Below are positions 28,921 through 37,205 of a DNA stretch of 64,000 nucleotides, piece after piece. A model generated the notes under the pieces. It saw only the letters and a list, made by a program, of their open reading frames with translations. It did not search any database and had not been told where the DNA came from. How positions within the stretch are numbered: position 1 is the first letter of the stretch; the number at the start of each line of letters is the position of its first letter. The stretch covers positions 372,001 to 436,000 of the forward strand of contig NZ_JACBZF010000002.1 of the NCBI RefSeq assembly GCF_013408095.1, in the 5' to 3' direction. The position numbers and the translations under genes are program-made. Origin of the DNA: Novosphingobium marinum (GTDB lineage Bacteria; Pseudomonadota; Alphaproteobacteria; Sphingomonadales; Sphingomonadaceae).

Positions 28921-29589
28921 ATGGAATTTTCAGCGCTTTTCGATGGAACCTCTGCAGGGCTCGTCGTGGGCGGGACGGTGCTGGGCACGTTCCTGCGCGC
29001 GGGCGCGACAGACTGTCGCCATGCTGCCGCCGCCGTTGCGCGCCTCGCGAAAAGCAGGTTCGACGCCGACTTCGCGCGTGCAGAGCTTGCAGTGCAGGTC
29101 CGCGAAATCCGGCAGGACGGCCTGATCCGCGCGAGACCCAGGCATTTCGGCGACAACGAATTCGACGAGGCGACGGACGCGATGCTCGGCACGCGTTCGG
29201 TCGCCGCACTGCTTTCCGCGCACGAGGAGCACAAGGACAGACGCGTGCGAAGCAATGCGCGCGCGGTGCGTACCTTCTCGCAGGCCTCGGAACTCGCACC
29301 GGTGTTCGGGCTTGCAGGAACGCTCGTTTCGCTGAGCCAGCTCCCGTCGGAGGGGCTGGCTCAGGGCGCTTTCGCATCGGCTATTTCGATGGCAGTCCTG
29401 ACAACTCTCTACGGGTTGCTGCTGGCGAACCTCTTGCTGGCCCCTCTCGCACGGGTCCTTGAACGAGCCGCCGAGGCTGAGGAGCGCGAACGCCAGGCAA
29501 TCGTCGACTGGCTTGCCGCTCAGGTTACCGACGCAATACCGGCAGGCGCGCCGCACCCGAGGCTTTCGATCGTTGACGAGGCGGTATGA
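28921..29589 (+). CDS. MotA/TolQ/ExbB-family proton channel protein, second stator-like gene
   Basis: 222 residues from ATG 28921, with an ideal AGGAGG about 10 nt upstream. Three hydrophobic segments occur at about 8-30, 123-142 and 153-178. The last two carry the MotA/ExbB core (LAPVFGLAGTLVSLSQL and AISMAVLTTLYGLLLANLL). It is shorter than MotA (222 against 287 residues) and has a charged cytoplasmic domain between the first and second helix. It overlaps the next gene by 4 nt (ATGA), so the two are probably subunits of one channel. Whether it drives the flagellum or another load cannot be told from sequence. Confidence 0.85.
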   Translation: MEFSALFDGTSAGLVVGGTVLGTFLRAGATDCRHAAAAVARLAKSRFDADFARAELAVQVREIRQDGLIRARPRHFGDNEFDEATDAMLGTRSVAALLSAHEEHKDRRVRSNARAVRTFSQASELAPVFGLAGTLVSLSQLPSEGLAQGAFASAISMAVLTTLYGLLLANLLLAPLARVLERAAEAEERERQAIVDWLAAQVTDAIPAGAPHPRLSIVDEAV

Positions 29590-30047
29590 TCTTGCGTGCC
29601 GCCAGCGGTTGGCAAACGATACTCGCCGATCTCTCGCTGATCCTGTTCATGGTGACGGGGGCCGCGCTCGGTGGGCCCGAGAGCATTCCCGCGCGCACGC
29701 AGGGCGTATCGGAGCGGTCCGAACCGCTGGCCTTCTACGAAAGCAGTGAGGGAGCGCCGCCATTGTCCGACTGGCTGGCTGCCCAGTCGCCCGATCCGCG
29801 CCAGATTCTGACCATCACGACAAAATACGACGAGGGAGGGCTGGAAGCTGCGCTAGTAGATGCCGACCGGCTCTCTCGCGAGGCTGCCGCGTTCCCCGTG
29901 CCGGTCCGGATCGTCGTGGAGCCCGGTACCGGAAACATCTCGGCCGTGCTGTCGTTCGACGCGCCCGCCGGCATGGCACACGCCTTGCAAGATGTGGCGA
30001 AAGCCGGCCGGACAGCGGCCGCGACACGAAAGGAAGCCGTCCCATGA
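29586..30047 (+). CDS. Small ExbD/TolR-like partner of the MotA/ExbB-like protein
   Basis: 153 residues with one N-terminal transmembrane helix (about 11-30, ILADLSLILFMVTGAAL). Asp15 sits where ExbD/TolR/MotB carry the proton-binding Asp. The rest is a small periplasmic domain (about 75-150) with no OmpA-type peptidoglycan-binding motif. It is coupled by ATGA overlaps to the channel gene before it and to flgA after it. I do not recognise a named family; the role as the anchor/proton subunit is inferred from layout. Confidence 0.7.
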   Translation: MILRAASGWQTILADLSLILFMVTGAALGGPESIPARTQGVSERSEPLAFYESSEGAPPLSDWLAAQSPDPRQILTITTKYDEGGLEAALVDADRLSREAAAFPVPVRIVVEPGTGNISAVLSFDAPAGMAHALQDVAKAGRTAAATRKEAVP

Positions 30048-30532
30048 GCCTGAGCCTCGCAATCCTCGCCGCTGCGCCGTTTGCCGATCTTGCCGCAATC
30101 GATGCGCAGGTCGCGCAGTTCACCGGCGCTCCAGCGGGAGAGGAGGGCGGTGCAGTCCGTCCCGTCGATCGTCGTCTCAGGCTGCAGGACTGCGAGGCCA
30201 TGCTCGACCTTCGCTGGAATACCGCTTCGCGTCAGACGGTGGTCGTGCAGTGTCCCGACACCGACGGATGGCGCATCTTCGTGCCGGTCCGGTCCGTATC
30301 GGTCGCGGCGCAGGCCGAGAAACAGGTGCCCGTCGTCAACAGGGGAGACAGCGTGGCAATCGCGGTCGCGGGCCGCGGCTTCAGCGTCTCGCAACCGGGC
30401 GAAGCGCTCGAATCGGGTTCGGCGGGCGACTGGATCCGCGTTCGCAAAGCCGGCGAGGGGCGGCGGCAGTCCGGCGATACCCTGCGCGCGCTCGTCGTGC
30501 GGCCCGGTCTGGTCCGCCTTTCGCTGCCGTGA
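30044..30532 (+). CDS. flgA: Flagellar P-ring assembly chaperone FlgA
   Basis: 162 residues with a short signal peptide and a C-terminal SAF-type domain (VPVVNRGDSVAIAVAGRGFSV at about 104-124, then GDWIRVRK). Two Cys (in LQDCEAML and VVQCPDTD) could form a disulfide. It acts in the periplasm to help FlgI form the P-ring. It is coupled to the upstream ExbD-like gene by a 4-nt overlap. Confidence 0.88.
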   Translation: MSLSLAILAAAPFADLAAIDAQVAQFTGAPAGEEGGAVRPVDRRLRLQDCEAMLDLRWNTASRQTVVVQCPDTDGWRIFVPVRSVSVAAQAEKQVPVVNRGDSVAIAVAGRGFSVSQPGEALESGSAGDWIRVRKAGEGRRQSGDTLRALVVRPGLVRLSLP

Positions 30533-30537
30533 GGCAG

Positions 30538-30565
30538 ATTGCCGTCCAGCGGCAATTGTTTGCCG
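30538..30565 (+). repeat. Overlapping alternative hairpins after flgA
   Basis: TTGCCG (30539-30544), CGGCAA (30550-30555) and TTGCCG (30560-30565) can form two mutually exclusive stems sharing the middle arm. The first, extended to 7 bp, is ATTGCCG/CGGCAAT. The element lies just after the flgA stop and just before the flgM promoter, so it may end or weaken the flgA transcript. Confidence 0.5.
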
Positions 30566-30572
30566 ATCCGGC

Positions 30573-30599
30573 TTAAAGGTTCCTCGCATCTGCCGTTCT
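30573..30599 (+). promoter_or_regulatory. FliA (sigma-28) type promoter of flgM
   Basis: TTAAAG (30573-30578) and GCCGTTCT (30592-30599) have exactly the spacing seen before fliC (14 nt between TAAA and GCCG). Predicted transcription start is near 30606, 25 nt before flgM. FliA-dependent flgM transcription is a known feedback arrangement in other bacteria. Confidence 0.65.
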
Positions 30600-30630
30600 G
30601 GATAAGGCGAAACCCTAACGGAGCGGCACG

Positions 30631-30918
30631 ATGCCACCCATCGAAATCGGATCCTTGCGTCCACTCAAGGCCATCGAAAGCAGGCTTGCGCGACAGGCGG
30701 GCGGCGAAGCGAACGCCAGCCGCGCCGTCGCCGGCGGCGGAAACGAGCCGGGCACGGTCGCACGAAGCGACATGCTATCCGCCGGCAACCCACCGGTCGA
30801 CAGCGATCGCGTCGCAGCCATTCGCAAGGCCATCGAAACCGGTACCTATCCGGTCATTCCCGCAAAGGTCGCGGACGCGATCATCGCTGCCGGTTACCTT
30901 CTGAGGAGCGGCAAATGA
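30631..30918 (+). CDS. flgM: Anti-sigma-28 factor FlgM
   Basis: 95 residues. The N-terminal half is probably disordered. The C-terminal sigma-binding helices hold DSDRVAAIRKAIETGTYPV and VADAIIAAGYLL, the typical FlgM pattern. It holds FliA inactive until it is exported through the finished hook. GGAG lies about 8 nt before the ATG. It overlaps flgN by 4 nt; fliA itself lies 3.4 kb downstream on the same strand. Confidence 0.92.
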   Translation: MPPIEIGSLRPLKAIESRLARQAGGEANASRAVAGGGNEPGTVARSDMLSAGNPPVDSDRVAAIRKAIETGTYPVIPAKVADAIIAAGYLLRSGK

Positions 30919-31244
30919 AGCAGGACACGCTACGCGAAACGCTGCGGCAGATGCTTGCTGTGCTGGAGGCGGAGCGGCAGGCGCTTGCCGGTCTCGACCT
31001 CGACGCGATCACCGGGACCTCGAACGACAAGACACGCCTGTGCGGAACGCTCGATGCGGCATCTGCCGGGCAAATCGACGAGGAATGCCGCGCCATGCTC
31101 GAAGCGGCGAGGCGCCTGAACGAGGTAAACCGCCAGGTGCGCAACCTTGTGGCAGCCAACGTCGCGCGCAGGCTCGACGTCCTGACCGGCTCGCCGCAAC
31201 TCTATCGCGCCGCCGCTGGCGGATATGCTGCAGTGCGCGCCTGA
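30915..31244 (+). CDS. flgN: FlgN-family export chaperone for FlgK/FlgL
   Basis: 109 residues, almost fully helical (LRQMLAVLEAERQALAGLDLDAI, then LNEVNRQVRNLV), fitting FlgN in length and in position right after flgM. It would bind the C-termini of FlgK and FlgL and carry them to the export gate. The family is weakly conserved, so position carries much of the weight. Confidence 0.82.
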   Translation: MKQDTLRETLRQMLAVLEAERQALAGLDLDAITGTSNDKTRLCGTLDAASAGQIDEECRAMLEAARRLNEVNRQVRNLVAANVARRLDVLTGSPQLYRAAAGGYAAVRA

Positions 31245-31245
31245 A

Positions 31246-31262
31246 CTGGCACGCCTCTTGCT
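31246..31262 (+). promoter_or_regulatory. Sigma-54 (RpoN) promoter of the transglycosylase-flhA-fliA genes
   Basis: CTGGCACGCCTCTTGCT matches the -24/-12 consensus YTGGCACG-N4-TTGCW at every position, with GG at 31248-31249 and GC at 31260-31261. It begins 2 nt after the flgN stop. Predicted transcription start is near 31273, 28 nt before the next start codon. Confidence 0.92.
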
Positions 31263-31266
31263 GAAA

Positions 31267-31294
31267 GGCTCCCGGATAAATCGAACCGGGAGCC
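31267..31294 (+). repeat. Perfect inverted repeat at the sigma-54 transcription start
   Basis: GGCTCCCGG (31267-31275) and CCGGGAGCC (31286-31294) form a 9-bp stem with a 10-nt loop. It spans the predicted transcription start and the ribosome site region. It could be a regulator site, or a hairpin covering GGGAG. Confidence 0.6.
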
Positions 31295-31300
31295 CAAGGG

Positions 31301-32164
31301 TTGAGCCAGACCCCGCAAATCTTGCCAGCAGCGCACGCCGACGCGACAAGCGTGCGCGCATCGATCGCGCGCGCCTCGCAGGCGACGGGGGTCGATTTCG
31401 ACTACCTCCTTGCGCAGGCGAAGCTCGAATCCGGGCTTGACCCGGAGGCCCGCGCGCCGACTTCGAGCGCGACCGGGCTCTACCAGTTCACCAACGGTAC
31501 GTGGCTCGAAACGCTCGACAGGCACGGCAGCCGCCACGGCCTTGGCTGGGCGGACCAAGCTATAGCGGGAGGGCGCATCGCCGATCGCGCGATCCGGGCG
31601 CAGGTCATGGCGCTGCGCAACGATCCGGATGCTTCCGCGCTGATGGCAGCGGAGCTCGCAAACGACAATCGCGCATCCCTGACCGGCGTTCTCGGGCGCG
31701 AGCCCGATGCCGCCGAACTGTACCTCGCGCATTTTCTCGGCGCCGGCGGGGCGGGCAAGTTCCTCTCGGTACTGGCGGTCGACCCGCAGCGCAGTGCCGC
31801 CTCGCTGCTGCCCAGGGCGGCTGCGGCCAATCGCAGCATCTTCTTCGACAAGGCCGGTGAAGCCCGCTCGGTCGCCGCGATGATGGACCTGATGCGCGCC
31901 AAGGTATCGGGCGCGATGGAACACGGCGGCGAGGAGCGCTTCGAGGCATTTGGATTTCGGGCTGCGGACGGGCCGGCACGATCACATGTCGCGACCGGAC
32001 CTGTAGCTCGCGAGTTTCACGCCGCTCGTGCCGAAGCTCCGGCGGTTTCCCGACGGTCGATGGCGCAGACGCTTGCCGGGGCCTTCGGTGATCCCGGCGG
32101 CAACGGCGCGGCCCCGGCCTCGGTACGCGCAGCCTATGCCAGGCTGGCGAGGTTCGGGCTGTGA
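31301..32164 (+). CDS. Lytic transglycosylase (SLT domain), flagellar
   Basis: 287 residues from a TTG start at 31301, the only sensible start before the domain. The SLT catalytic fold begins with AQAKLESGLDPEA (catalytic Glu43) and SATGLYQFTNGTW (about 57-68). No clear Sec signal peptide is seen, which fits export through the flagellar apparatus. It would open peptidoglycan for the rod, replacing the muramidase domain that FlgJ lacks here. It overlaps flhA (GTGA) and is driven by the sigma-54 promoter just upstream. Confidence 0.85.
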   Translation: MSQTPQILPAAHADATSVRASIARASQATGVDFDYLLAQAKLESGLDPEARAPTSSATGLYQFTNGTWLETLDRHGSRHGLGWADQAIAGGRIADRAIRAQVMALRNDPDASALMAAELANDNRASLTGVLGREPDAAELYLAHFLGAGGAGKFLSVLAVDPQRSAASLLPRAAAANRSIFFDKAGEARSVAAMMDLMRAKVSGAMEHGGEERFEAFGFRAADGPARSHVATGPVAREFHAARAEAPAVSRRSMAQTLAGAFGDPGGNGAAPASVRAAYARLARFGL

Positions 32165-34314
32165 GCGTGTTTGCCCGCTTGCCGTCGCCCGGTGCGCTTG
32201 CACTTCCTGCAGGGATACTCGCGCTCATCGTGCTGATGATCGTGCCGGTGCCCGCGTTGCTGCTCGACGTCTCGTTCGTTCTCAACATCGCGCTTTCGGT
32301 GGCGATCCTGATGGCGGCCATGAACGCGCAGAAGCCGCTGGACTTTTCCTCGTTCCCCTCGGTCCTCCTGTTCGCAACGCTCCTGCGGCTGGCCCTCAAC
32401 GTCGCTTCGACGCGGGTCGTGCTGGTCGACGGGCACGAGGGCGGAGCGGCTGCCGGCAAGGTGATCGAGGCCTTCGGCGCGTTCCTGATCGGCGGCAATT
32501 TCGCGGTCGGCCTGTTCGTCTTCCTGATCCTGATCATCATCAACCTCGTGGTCGTGACCAAGGGCGCCGGGCGCGTCTCGGAAGTCTCCGCCCGCTTCAC
32601 CCTCGATGCCTTGCCGGGCAAGCAGATGGCCATCGACGCCGACCTGGCGGCTGGGCTGCTCACCGCCGAGGAAGCGAAGGCTCGCCGCCGCGAGGTCGCC
32701 ACCGAGGCCGATTTCTACGGGTCGATGGACGGTGCGTCCAAGTTCGTGAAGGGCGACGCGATCGCAGCGCTGCTGATCCTCGGCGTCAACATCGTCGCGG
32801 GTTTCATCCTCGGCATGACCAGCCACGGCATGTCGGCGGGAGAGGCGGCGCAGGGCTACGTCACCCTTGCCATCGGCGACGCCCTGGTGGCGCAGGTGCC
32901 ATCGCTTCTGCTGTCGATCGCCGCCGCCGTGATCGTGACGCGCGTTTCCGACGAGCGTGTCGGGGAGGGCAAGGACCTTGCCGGTCAGATCGGAGGCCAG
33001 TTCGCCGATGCGCGGTCCTGGCTCCCTGTCGCGGTCGTGCTCGGCGCGATCGGCTGCATACCGGCAATGCCGCAATCGGTCTTCCTGCCCGCAGCGGCGC
33101 TGGCCGGCTGGCTCTGGCACGCGTTGCGCAAGCGCACAGCCCTGCCCGCTCCGATGGAAGAGAGCGAGGAGGTTGCACCCGATCCTGCAAGGATTTCGCT
33201 CGCCGACGTTTCGGACCACACGCTGGTGACGATCGAACTGGGCTACGGGCTGGTCGGCCTCGTCGACGACCGCAAGGGATCGCCGCTGGTGTCCCGGATT
33301 ACCGGGGTGCGCAAGCAGCTCAGCCAGGCTTTCGGCTTCGTCGTGCCGCAGTTTCGCGTCCGCGATTCGCTCGATCTCGCGCCGAACGATTACCGCATCC
33401 TGGTCGGCGGCGTGCCGGTCGGGGGAGCGACTATCAGGGCGGACCGGATACTCGCGATAGACGCTGGAGAGGTTCGCGCCGGCGGCGTGGTGCCCGGCGA
33501 GGAAACGCGCGATCCCAGCTTCGGATGTCCGGCATGGTGGATCGATCCTGCAAGTCGCGACCATGCCATCGCGCTCGGCTTCCTGACCGTCGATGCCGGC
33601 ACCGTCATCGCAACCCACCTCAACCAATTGCTTTCTGACAGGCCGCAGGACCTGCTTGGTCCCGACGAGGTCCGGGCGCTGCTCGATGCGGTCAGGGAGC
33701 ATTCGTCCGGGCTCGTCGAGACGGTCACGCCGCAACCCCTGTCGCTTGCCGCACTGACGCGCCTGCTGCGGGCTTTGCTCGAGGATGGCATTCCGATCGG
33801 CCATCCGCTCCCCATCCTTTCCAGCCTTTCGCGCGCGGTGCAGCAATCGCAGGAGCACGAGCGGCTCGTCGATCTCGTCCGTGCCGATCTGGGCGGTCTT
33901 ATCGTCGGTCGCGTCTGTTCCGTGCGCGACCGGCTTCCGGTGGTGACGCTCGATGCAGGGCTGGAAGCTGCGATCGTCCAGGGCCTGTCGGACCCCGTTT
34001 CCGGACAGCCGGTGATCGAACCGGACCTCGCACGCATGATCGGAGAGCGCTTGGCGGATCTCGTCGCCGCGCGCGGGACGGGATCGACGCCGCTTGCACT
34101 CGTCGTCCAGCCCCGCGCACGCCGCTCGCTGGCCGCGCTCCTCAGGATGCGCGCGCCATCGGCGCTGGTGCTCTCGATTTCCGAACTCCCGCCCTCGCAA
34201 CCGATCGAGGTGGTCGACGTGATCGGGGCGCAGCCGCAAGCCGGGACCGGTCTGCCTGCGCCAGAGACGCCAGCCTCCCACGACATCTCAACTACCGAAA
34301 GCATGGCCGCATGA
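32161..34314 (+). CDS. flhA: Flagellar type III export protein FlhA
   Basis: 717 residues from GTG 32161, which overlaps the preceding stop. Eight hydrophobic segments lie in the first half. The family FHIPEP-region block is KTLRLALNVAST-like (LLRLALNVASTRVVL at about 75-89), followed by GNFAVGLFVFLILIIINLVV. The cytoplasmic half binds chaperone-substrate complexes. It is the central ion-using export pump and overlaps fliA by 4 nt. Confidence 0.96.
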   Translation: MSVFARLPSPGALALPAGILALIVLMIVPVPALLLDVSFVLNIALSVAILMAAMNAQKPLDFSSFPSVLLFATLLRLALNVASTRVVLVDGHEGGAAAGKVIEAFGAFLIGGNFAVGLFVFLILIIINLVVVTKGAGRVSEVSARFTLDALPGKQMAIDADLAAGLLTAEEAKARRREVATEADFYGSMDGASKFVKGDAIAALLILGVNIVAGFILGMTSHGMSAGEAAQGYVTLAIGDALVAQVPSLLLSIAAAVIVTRVSDERVGEGKDLAGQIGGQFADARSWLPVAVVLGAIGCIPAMPQSVFLPAAALAGWLWHALRKRTALPAPMEESEEVAPDPARISLADVSDHTLVTIELGYGLVGLVDDRKGSPLVSRITGVRKQLSQAFGFVVPQFRVRDSLDLAPNDYRILVGGVPVGGATIRADRILAIDAGEVRAGGVVPGEETRDPSFGCPAWWIDPASRDHAIALGFLTVDAGTVIATHLNQLLSDRPQDLLGPDEVRALLDAVREHSSGLVETVTPQPLSLAALTRLLRALLEDGIPIGHPLPILSSLSRAVQQSQEHERLVDLVRADLGGLIVGRVCSVRDRLPVVTLDAGLEAAIVQGLSDPVSGQPVIEPDLARMIGERLADLVAARGTGSTPLALVVQPRARRSLAALLRMRAPSALVLSISELPPSQPIEVVDVIGAQPQAGTGLPAPETPASHDISTTESMAA

Positions 34315-35057
34315 AACAGGATCATTCCGCCTTCGCCTCCTCCCGCCCGCTGGTGGCCGACGCCTATTGCGGCGACGTCGCGGACCGGGTCCGGCGCTTC
34401 CTGCCGATGGTACGCCGCCTGGCATGGCACGTCCACGGCAGCGGTCGGCCCGGTATCGAGCTCGAAGACCTGATGCAGTCGGGCCTGGTTGCGCTGACCG
34501 AATGCGCGCAACGCCACGAAGGGCCGGGCGAGGACGGTTTCGCCGCCTATGCCAAGATGCGGGTTCGCGGGGCGATGGTCGACATGATCCGCCGTACCGT
34601 GACGATTTCGAGGGGCGGTGCGGAACGCCGCAGGATGCTTGCCGCGAAGGAAAGCGAATTGCGTGGACGCCTTGGGCGCGAGCCCGATGCCCCGGAGACC
34701 GCAGAGGCGCTCGGCATCTCGGTCGAGGATCTCGCCAGTCTGCGCGCCTCGAGCGAGCCGGTTCGCCTCGAACCGATCGACGAAGTCTATTCCGACGCGA
34801 ACATGGCCTTCGCCGACGAGACGCCAGACAGCCTCTCCCTGCTGCAGGACGAGGAGATGCGCGGGCACCTTGCCGTGGCGATCGCGGCTTTGCCCGAACG
34901 TTTGCAGATGGTCGTCCAGCTCTATTTCGTCGAGGAACTCAACCTGTCGGAAATCGCCGAAGTGCTGGGCGTCAGCATCCCGCGCGTGCATCAGATCAAG
35001 GCGCAGGCGCTCGGCAAGCTGCGCGAAAAACTCGGCGGCGTGGCAGAGATTATCTGA
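34311..35057 (+). CDS. fliA: RNA polymerase sigma-28 factor FliA
   Basis: 248 residues. Region 2 (VRRLAWHV, LEDLMQSGLVAL, FAAYAKMRVRGAMVDMIR), a region 3 linker, and region 4 (LPERLQMVVQLYFVEELNLSEIAEVLGVSIPRVHQ) are all present. It directs late flagellar promoters, here probably those at 15781 and 30573. It is transcribed with flhA from a sigma-54 promoter, which places it in the middle tier. Its end overlaps the convergent DsbD-family gene by 8 nt. Confidence 0.95.
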   Translation: MKQDHSAFASSRPLVADAYCGDVADRVRRFLPMVRRLAWHVHGSGRPGIELEDLMQSGLVALTECAQRHEGPGEDGFAAYAKMRVRGAMVDMIRRTVTISRGGAERRRMLAAKESELRGRLGREPDAPETAEALGISVEDLASLRASSEPVRLEPIDEVYSDANMAFADETPDSLSLLQDEEMRGHLAVAIAALPERLQMVVQLYFVEELNLSEIAEVLGVSIPRVHQIKAQALGKLREKLGGVAEII

Positions 35058-37098
35058 CGAGATCCGGCAGCGTTCCGGGCGTCAGAACCTGAGCCAGCTT
35101 TTGCGGTTTGCCACCGTTTGGCGGATACCAGACGTACAGCGGGACCCCGGCTGCGCCATGCTCGGTAAGGTAGCGCGTTATGGCAGGGTCGCGGCGTGTC
35201 CAGTCACCCCGCAAGACGACGACGCCGGCGCGCTCGAATGCCTCGCGGGTCGCCTCGCGCTCGATGGCGACCTGCTCGTTCACCTTGCACGTCAGGCACC
35301 AGTCGGCGGTGAACCACGCGAAAACGGGCTTGCCGCTTGCCCTTGCCTGCGCCAGTGCCGCCTGGCTGAAAGGCTTGGTCGCGATGATGCCCGGGGCCGC
35401 GGTGGACCCCGTGCCCTCAAGGCGCGGGAGAAGCGCGAAGCCGGCCAAACCGACCGCGATCACGCCGAATCCCGCCATGCCCACCGCCGGCAGCCCCGCG
35501 CGCTGTCGCCGGCCGGACAGCGCGAGCACTATCACCAGCACCGCCGCAAGGGCGCTGCACGCCAGGGCGAACTCGCTTCCCGCGATCCGCCACGCCAGCC
35601 AGAGCAGGGCTAACGCTGTAAGGCCCATCGGCACCGCCATCCAGCGACGGAACTTTACCATCCAGGGACCGGGCCTGGGCAGTCGCCGACGCATGGCAGG
35701 GACAAAGGCAATGGCAAGGAACGGCAGCGCTATGCCGAGGCCGAGCACACCGAACAGCGCCATCGCGGGCAGGACCGGCATGAGTAGCGCTGCGCCCATC
35801 GCGGCGGCCATGAAGGGGCCGGTGCACGGCGTCGCTACGAAAGCCGCGAGCAGGCCGGTCGCGAATGCGCCGCGAGGACTGCCCTCGCTCGCAAAACCGG
35901 GCGCGGAGAATTCGAACACGCCGAGGAAATTGGCGGTAAGCGCGGTAGCAAGCAGGAGCAGCGCCGCCACGACGCCAGGTTCCTGCAACTGGAATGCCCA
36001 GCCGACCTCCTGCCCAGCGGCCCGCAAGGCGAGCAGCAGGCCGCCGAGGCCGAGGCAGGCAAGAAGGACGCCAGCGGTGTAGGCGAGGCCTTCTGACCGC
36101 GCCTGGCTGTCGCTCTCGCCGGCGCGCGCCAGGCTCATGGCCTTGAGGCTGAGTATCGGAAACACGCAAGGCATGACGTTGAGGAGCAAACCCCCGGCAA
36201 GCGCCGCGAGCAACAGGATCGGCAGCCCGGGAAGAGCGGTGTCTTCGCCACCTGCCAGCGGTTCGCCGCCTTGCGGAACGGGCCCGGGGACGGCAACCAG
36301 CGAAAGCCCGTCGCCCGCTTCGTTGAGCCGCAGGACGCCGCCGAGGGTCTCGATTGCGGCGGGTGCGATCTCCGGCCTTGCAAGAGTGATGACCAGCATA
36401 TCGCCGGCCCGCGCGAACGACTGGCCCGCGCCGTAGTCGATCGCCTTGTCGGTGGCCGCGAAGAAATGGGGGTTCTTAAGCGAAAGGGTGCGGGGCAGCG
36501 GGATGCCCAACCTGACCGTATCGCCTTCGATTTCGAAGTTTGCCACGGCGTCGAGCGGAGCGGGCAGGGCTGCGCGCCAGCGGTCGAAACGCGGGTCCGG
36601 TGCCTCAGCCCGTCCCACTTTTACTGTGGTTGCGAGGCGGCCCTGTTCGGGCACGCAGATCTCGTCTGTGCATGCCAGCCAGTCGGCTTGCACCGATATC
36701 GGCAGCGCCTCGCCCGGCTTCGCATTCGCTGGCAACGTCAGGGGCACGAGTACCGCGTAGTCATGCTCGAAGACATGGTTCATCAGCCCGGAGATGAGCA
36801 GCGTGTCCGGTACCGGATAATCGGGTTCGCCTGCCGAGGCTCCTTCTGGCAGGGTCCAGTCGAGCGACATGCCCAGGCCAGCGTCGCCGGGGTTGGACCA
36901 GTAGCCGTGCCAGCCGGGATCGGGCCGCATCCTGATTGCCAGGGTAATCGTCTCGCCGGGCATTGCCGGTCCTTCGGCGACGAGATCGGTAGCAATGTTG
37001 GTCTTGCCCGCGACGTTCTGCGCGACCGAAGAGCCCGGCAGCAGCACGCAGGCAAGGCACTGCAACAGCACCGCAACAAGCAGGCGATAGCAGCGCAT
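35050..37098 (-). CDS. DsbD/ScsB-family membrane thiol-disulfide reductase
   Basis: 682 residues. The order is a signal peptide (1-26), an N-terminal immunoglobulin-like domain of the ScsB/DsbD-alpha kind (DPGWHGYWSNPGDAG, WLACTDEICVPE), a central eight-helix domain with paired cysteines (NVMPCVFPILSLK and ATPCTGPFMAAAMG), and a C-terminal thioredoxin domain with WCLTCK. It passes electrons from cytoplasmic thioredoxin across the inner membrane to periplasmic thiols. It is a single gene, convergent with fliA. Confidence 0.92.
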   Translation of the reverse strand: MRCYRLLVAVLLQCLACVLLPGSSVAQNVAGKTNIATDLVAEGPAMPGETITLAIRMRPDPGWHGYWSNPGDAGLGMSLDWTLPEGASAGEPDYPVPDTLLISGLMNHVFEHDYAVLVPLTLPANAKPGEALPISVQADWLACTDEICVPEQGRLATTVKVGRAEAPDPRFDRWRAALPAPLDAVANFEIEGDTVRLGIPLPRTLSLKNPHFFAATDKAIDYGAGQSFARAGDMLVITLARPEIAPAAIETLGGVLRLNEAGDGLSLVAVPGPVPQGGEPLAGGEDTALPGLPILLLAALAGGLLLNVMPCVFPILSLKAMSLARAGESDSQARSEGLAYTAGVLLACLGLGGLLLALRAAGQEVGWAFQLQEPGVVAALLLLATALTANFLGVFEFSAPGFASEGSPRGAFATGLLAAFVATPCTGPFMAAAMGAALLMPVLPAMALFGVLGLGIALPFLAIAFVPAMRRRLPRPGPWMVKFRRWMAVPMGLTALALLWLAWRIAGSEFALACSALAAVLVIVLALSGRRQRAGLPAVGMAGFGVIAVGLAGFALLPRLEGTGSTAAPGIIATKPFSQAALAQARASGKPVFAWFTADWCLTCKVNEQVAIEREATREAFERAGVVVLRGDWTRRDPAITRYLTEHGAAGVPLYVWYPPNGGKPQKLAQVLTPGTLPDLVR

Positions 37099-37205
37099 CG
37101 GTTCGATCGTACTCCCGTATCGAGGCTTTGCCGGGACTTGCGCTTGGTGCGTTGCCCGACCATTTGCGATCTGACGCCTTTGCGACGGTATTTCAAGGAA
37201 CTCCC

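Noticed and set aside
30551..30563. GG-N9-GC box before flgM
   Set aside because: Spacing is one base short for sigma-54, and the bases are part of the overlapping hairpins.
32134..34281. 715-codon open frame antisense to flhA
   Set aside because: It mirrors the GC-rich third-position bias of flhA, has charged low-complexity content and no domain. FlhA on the plus strand is certain.
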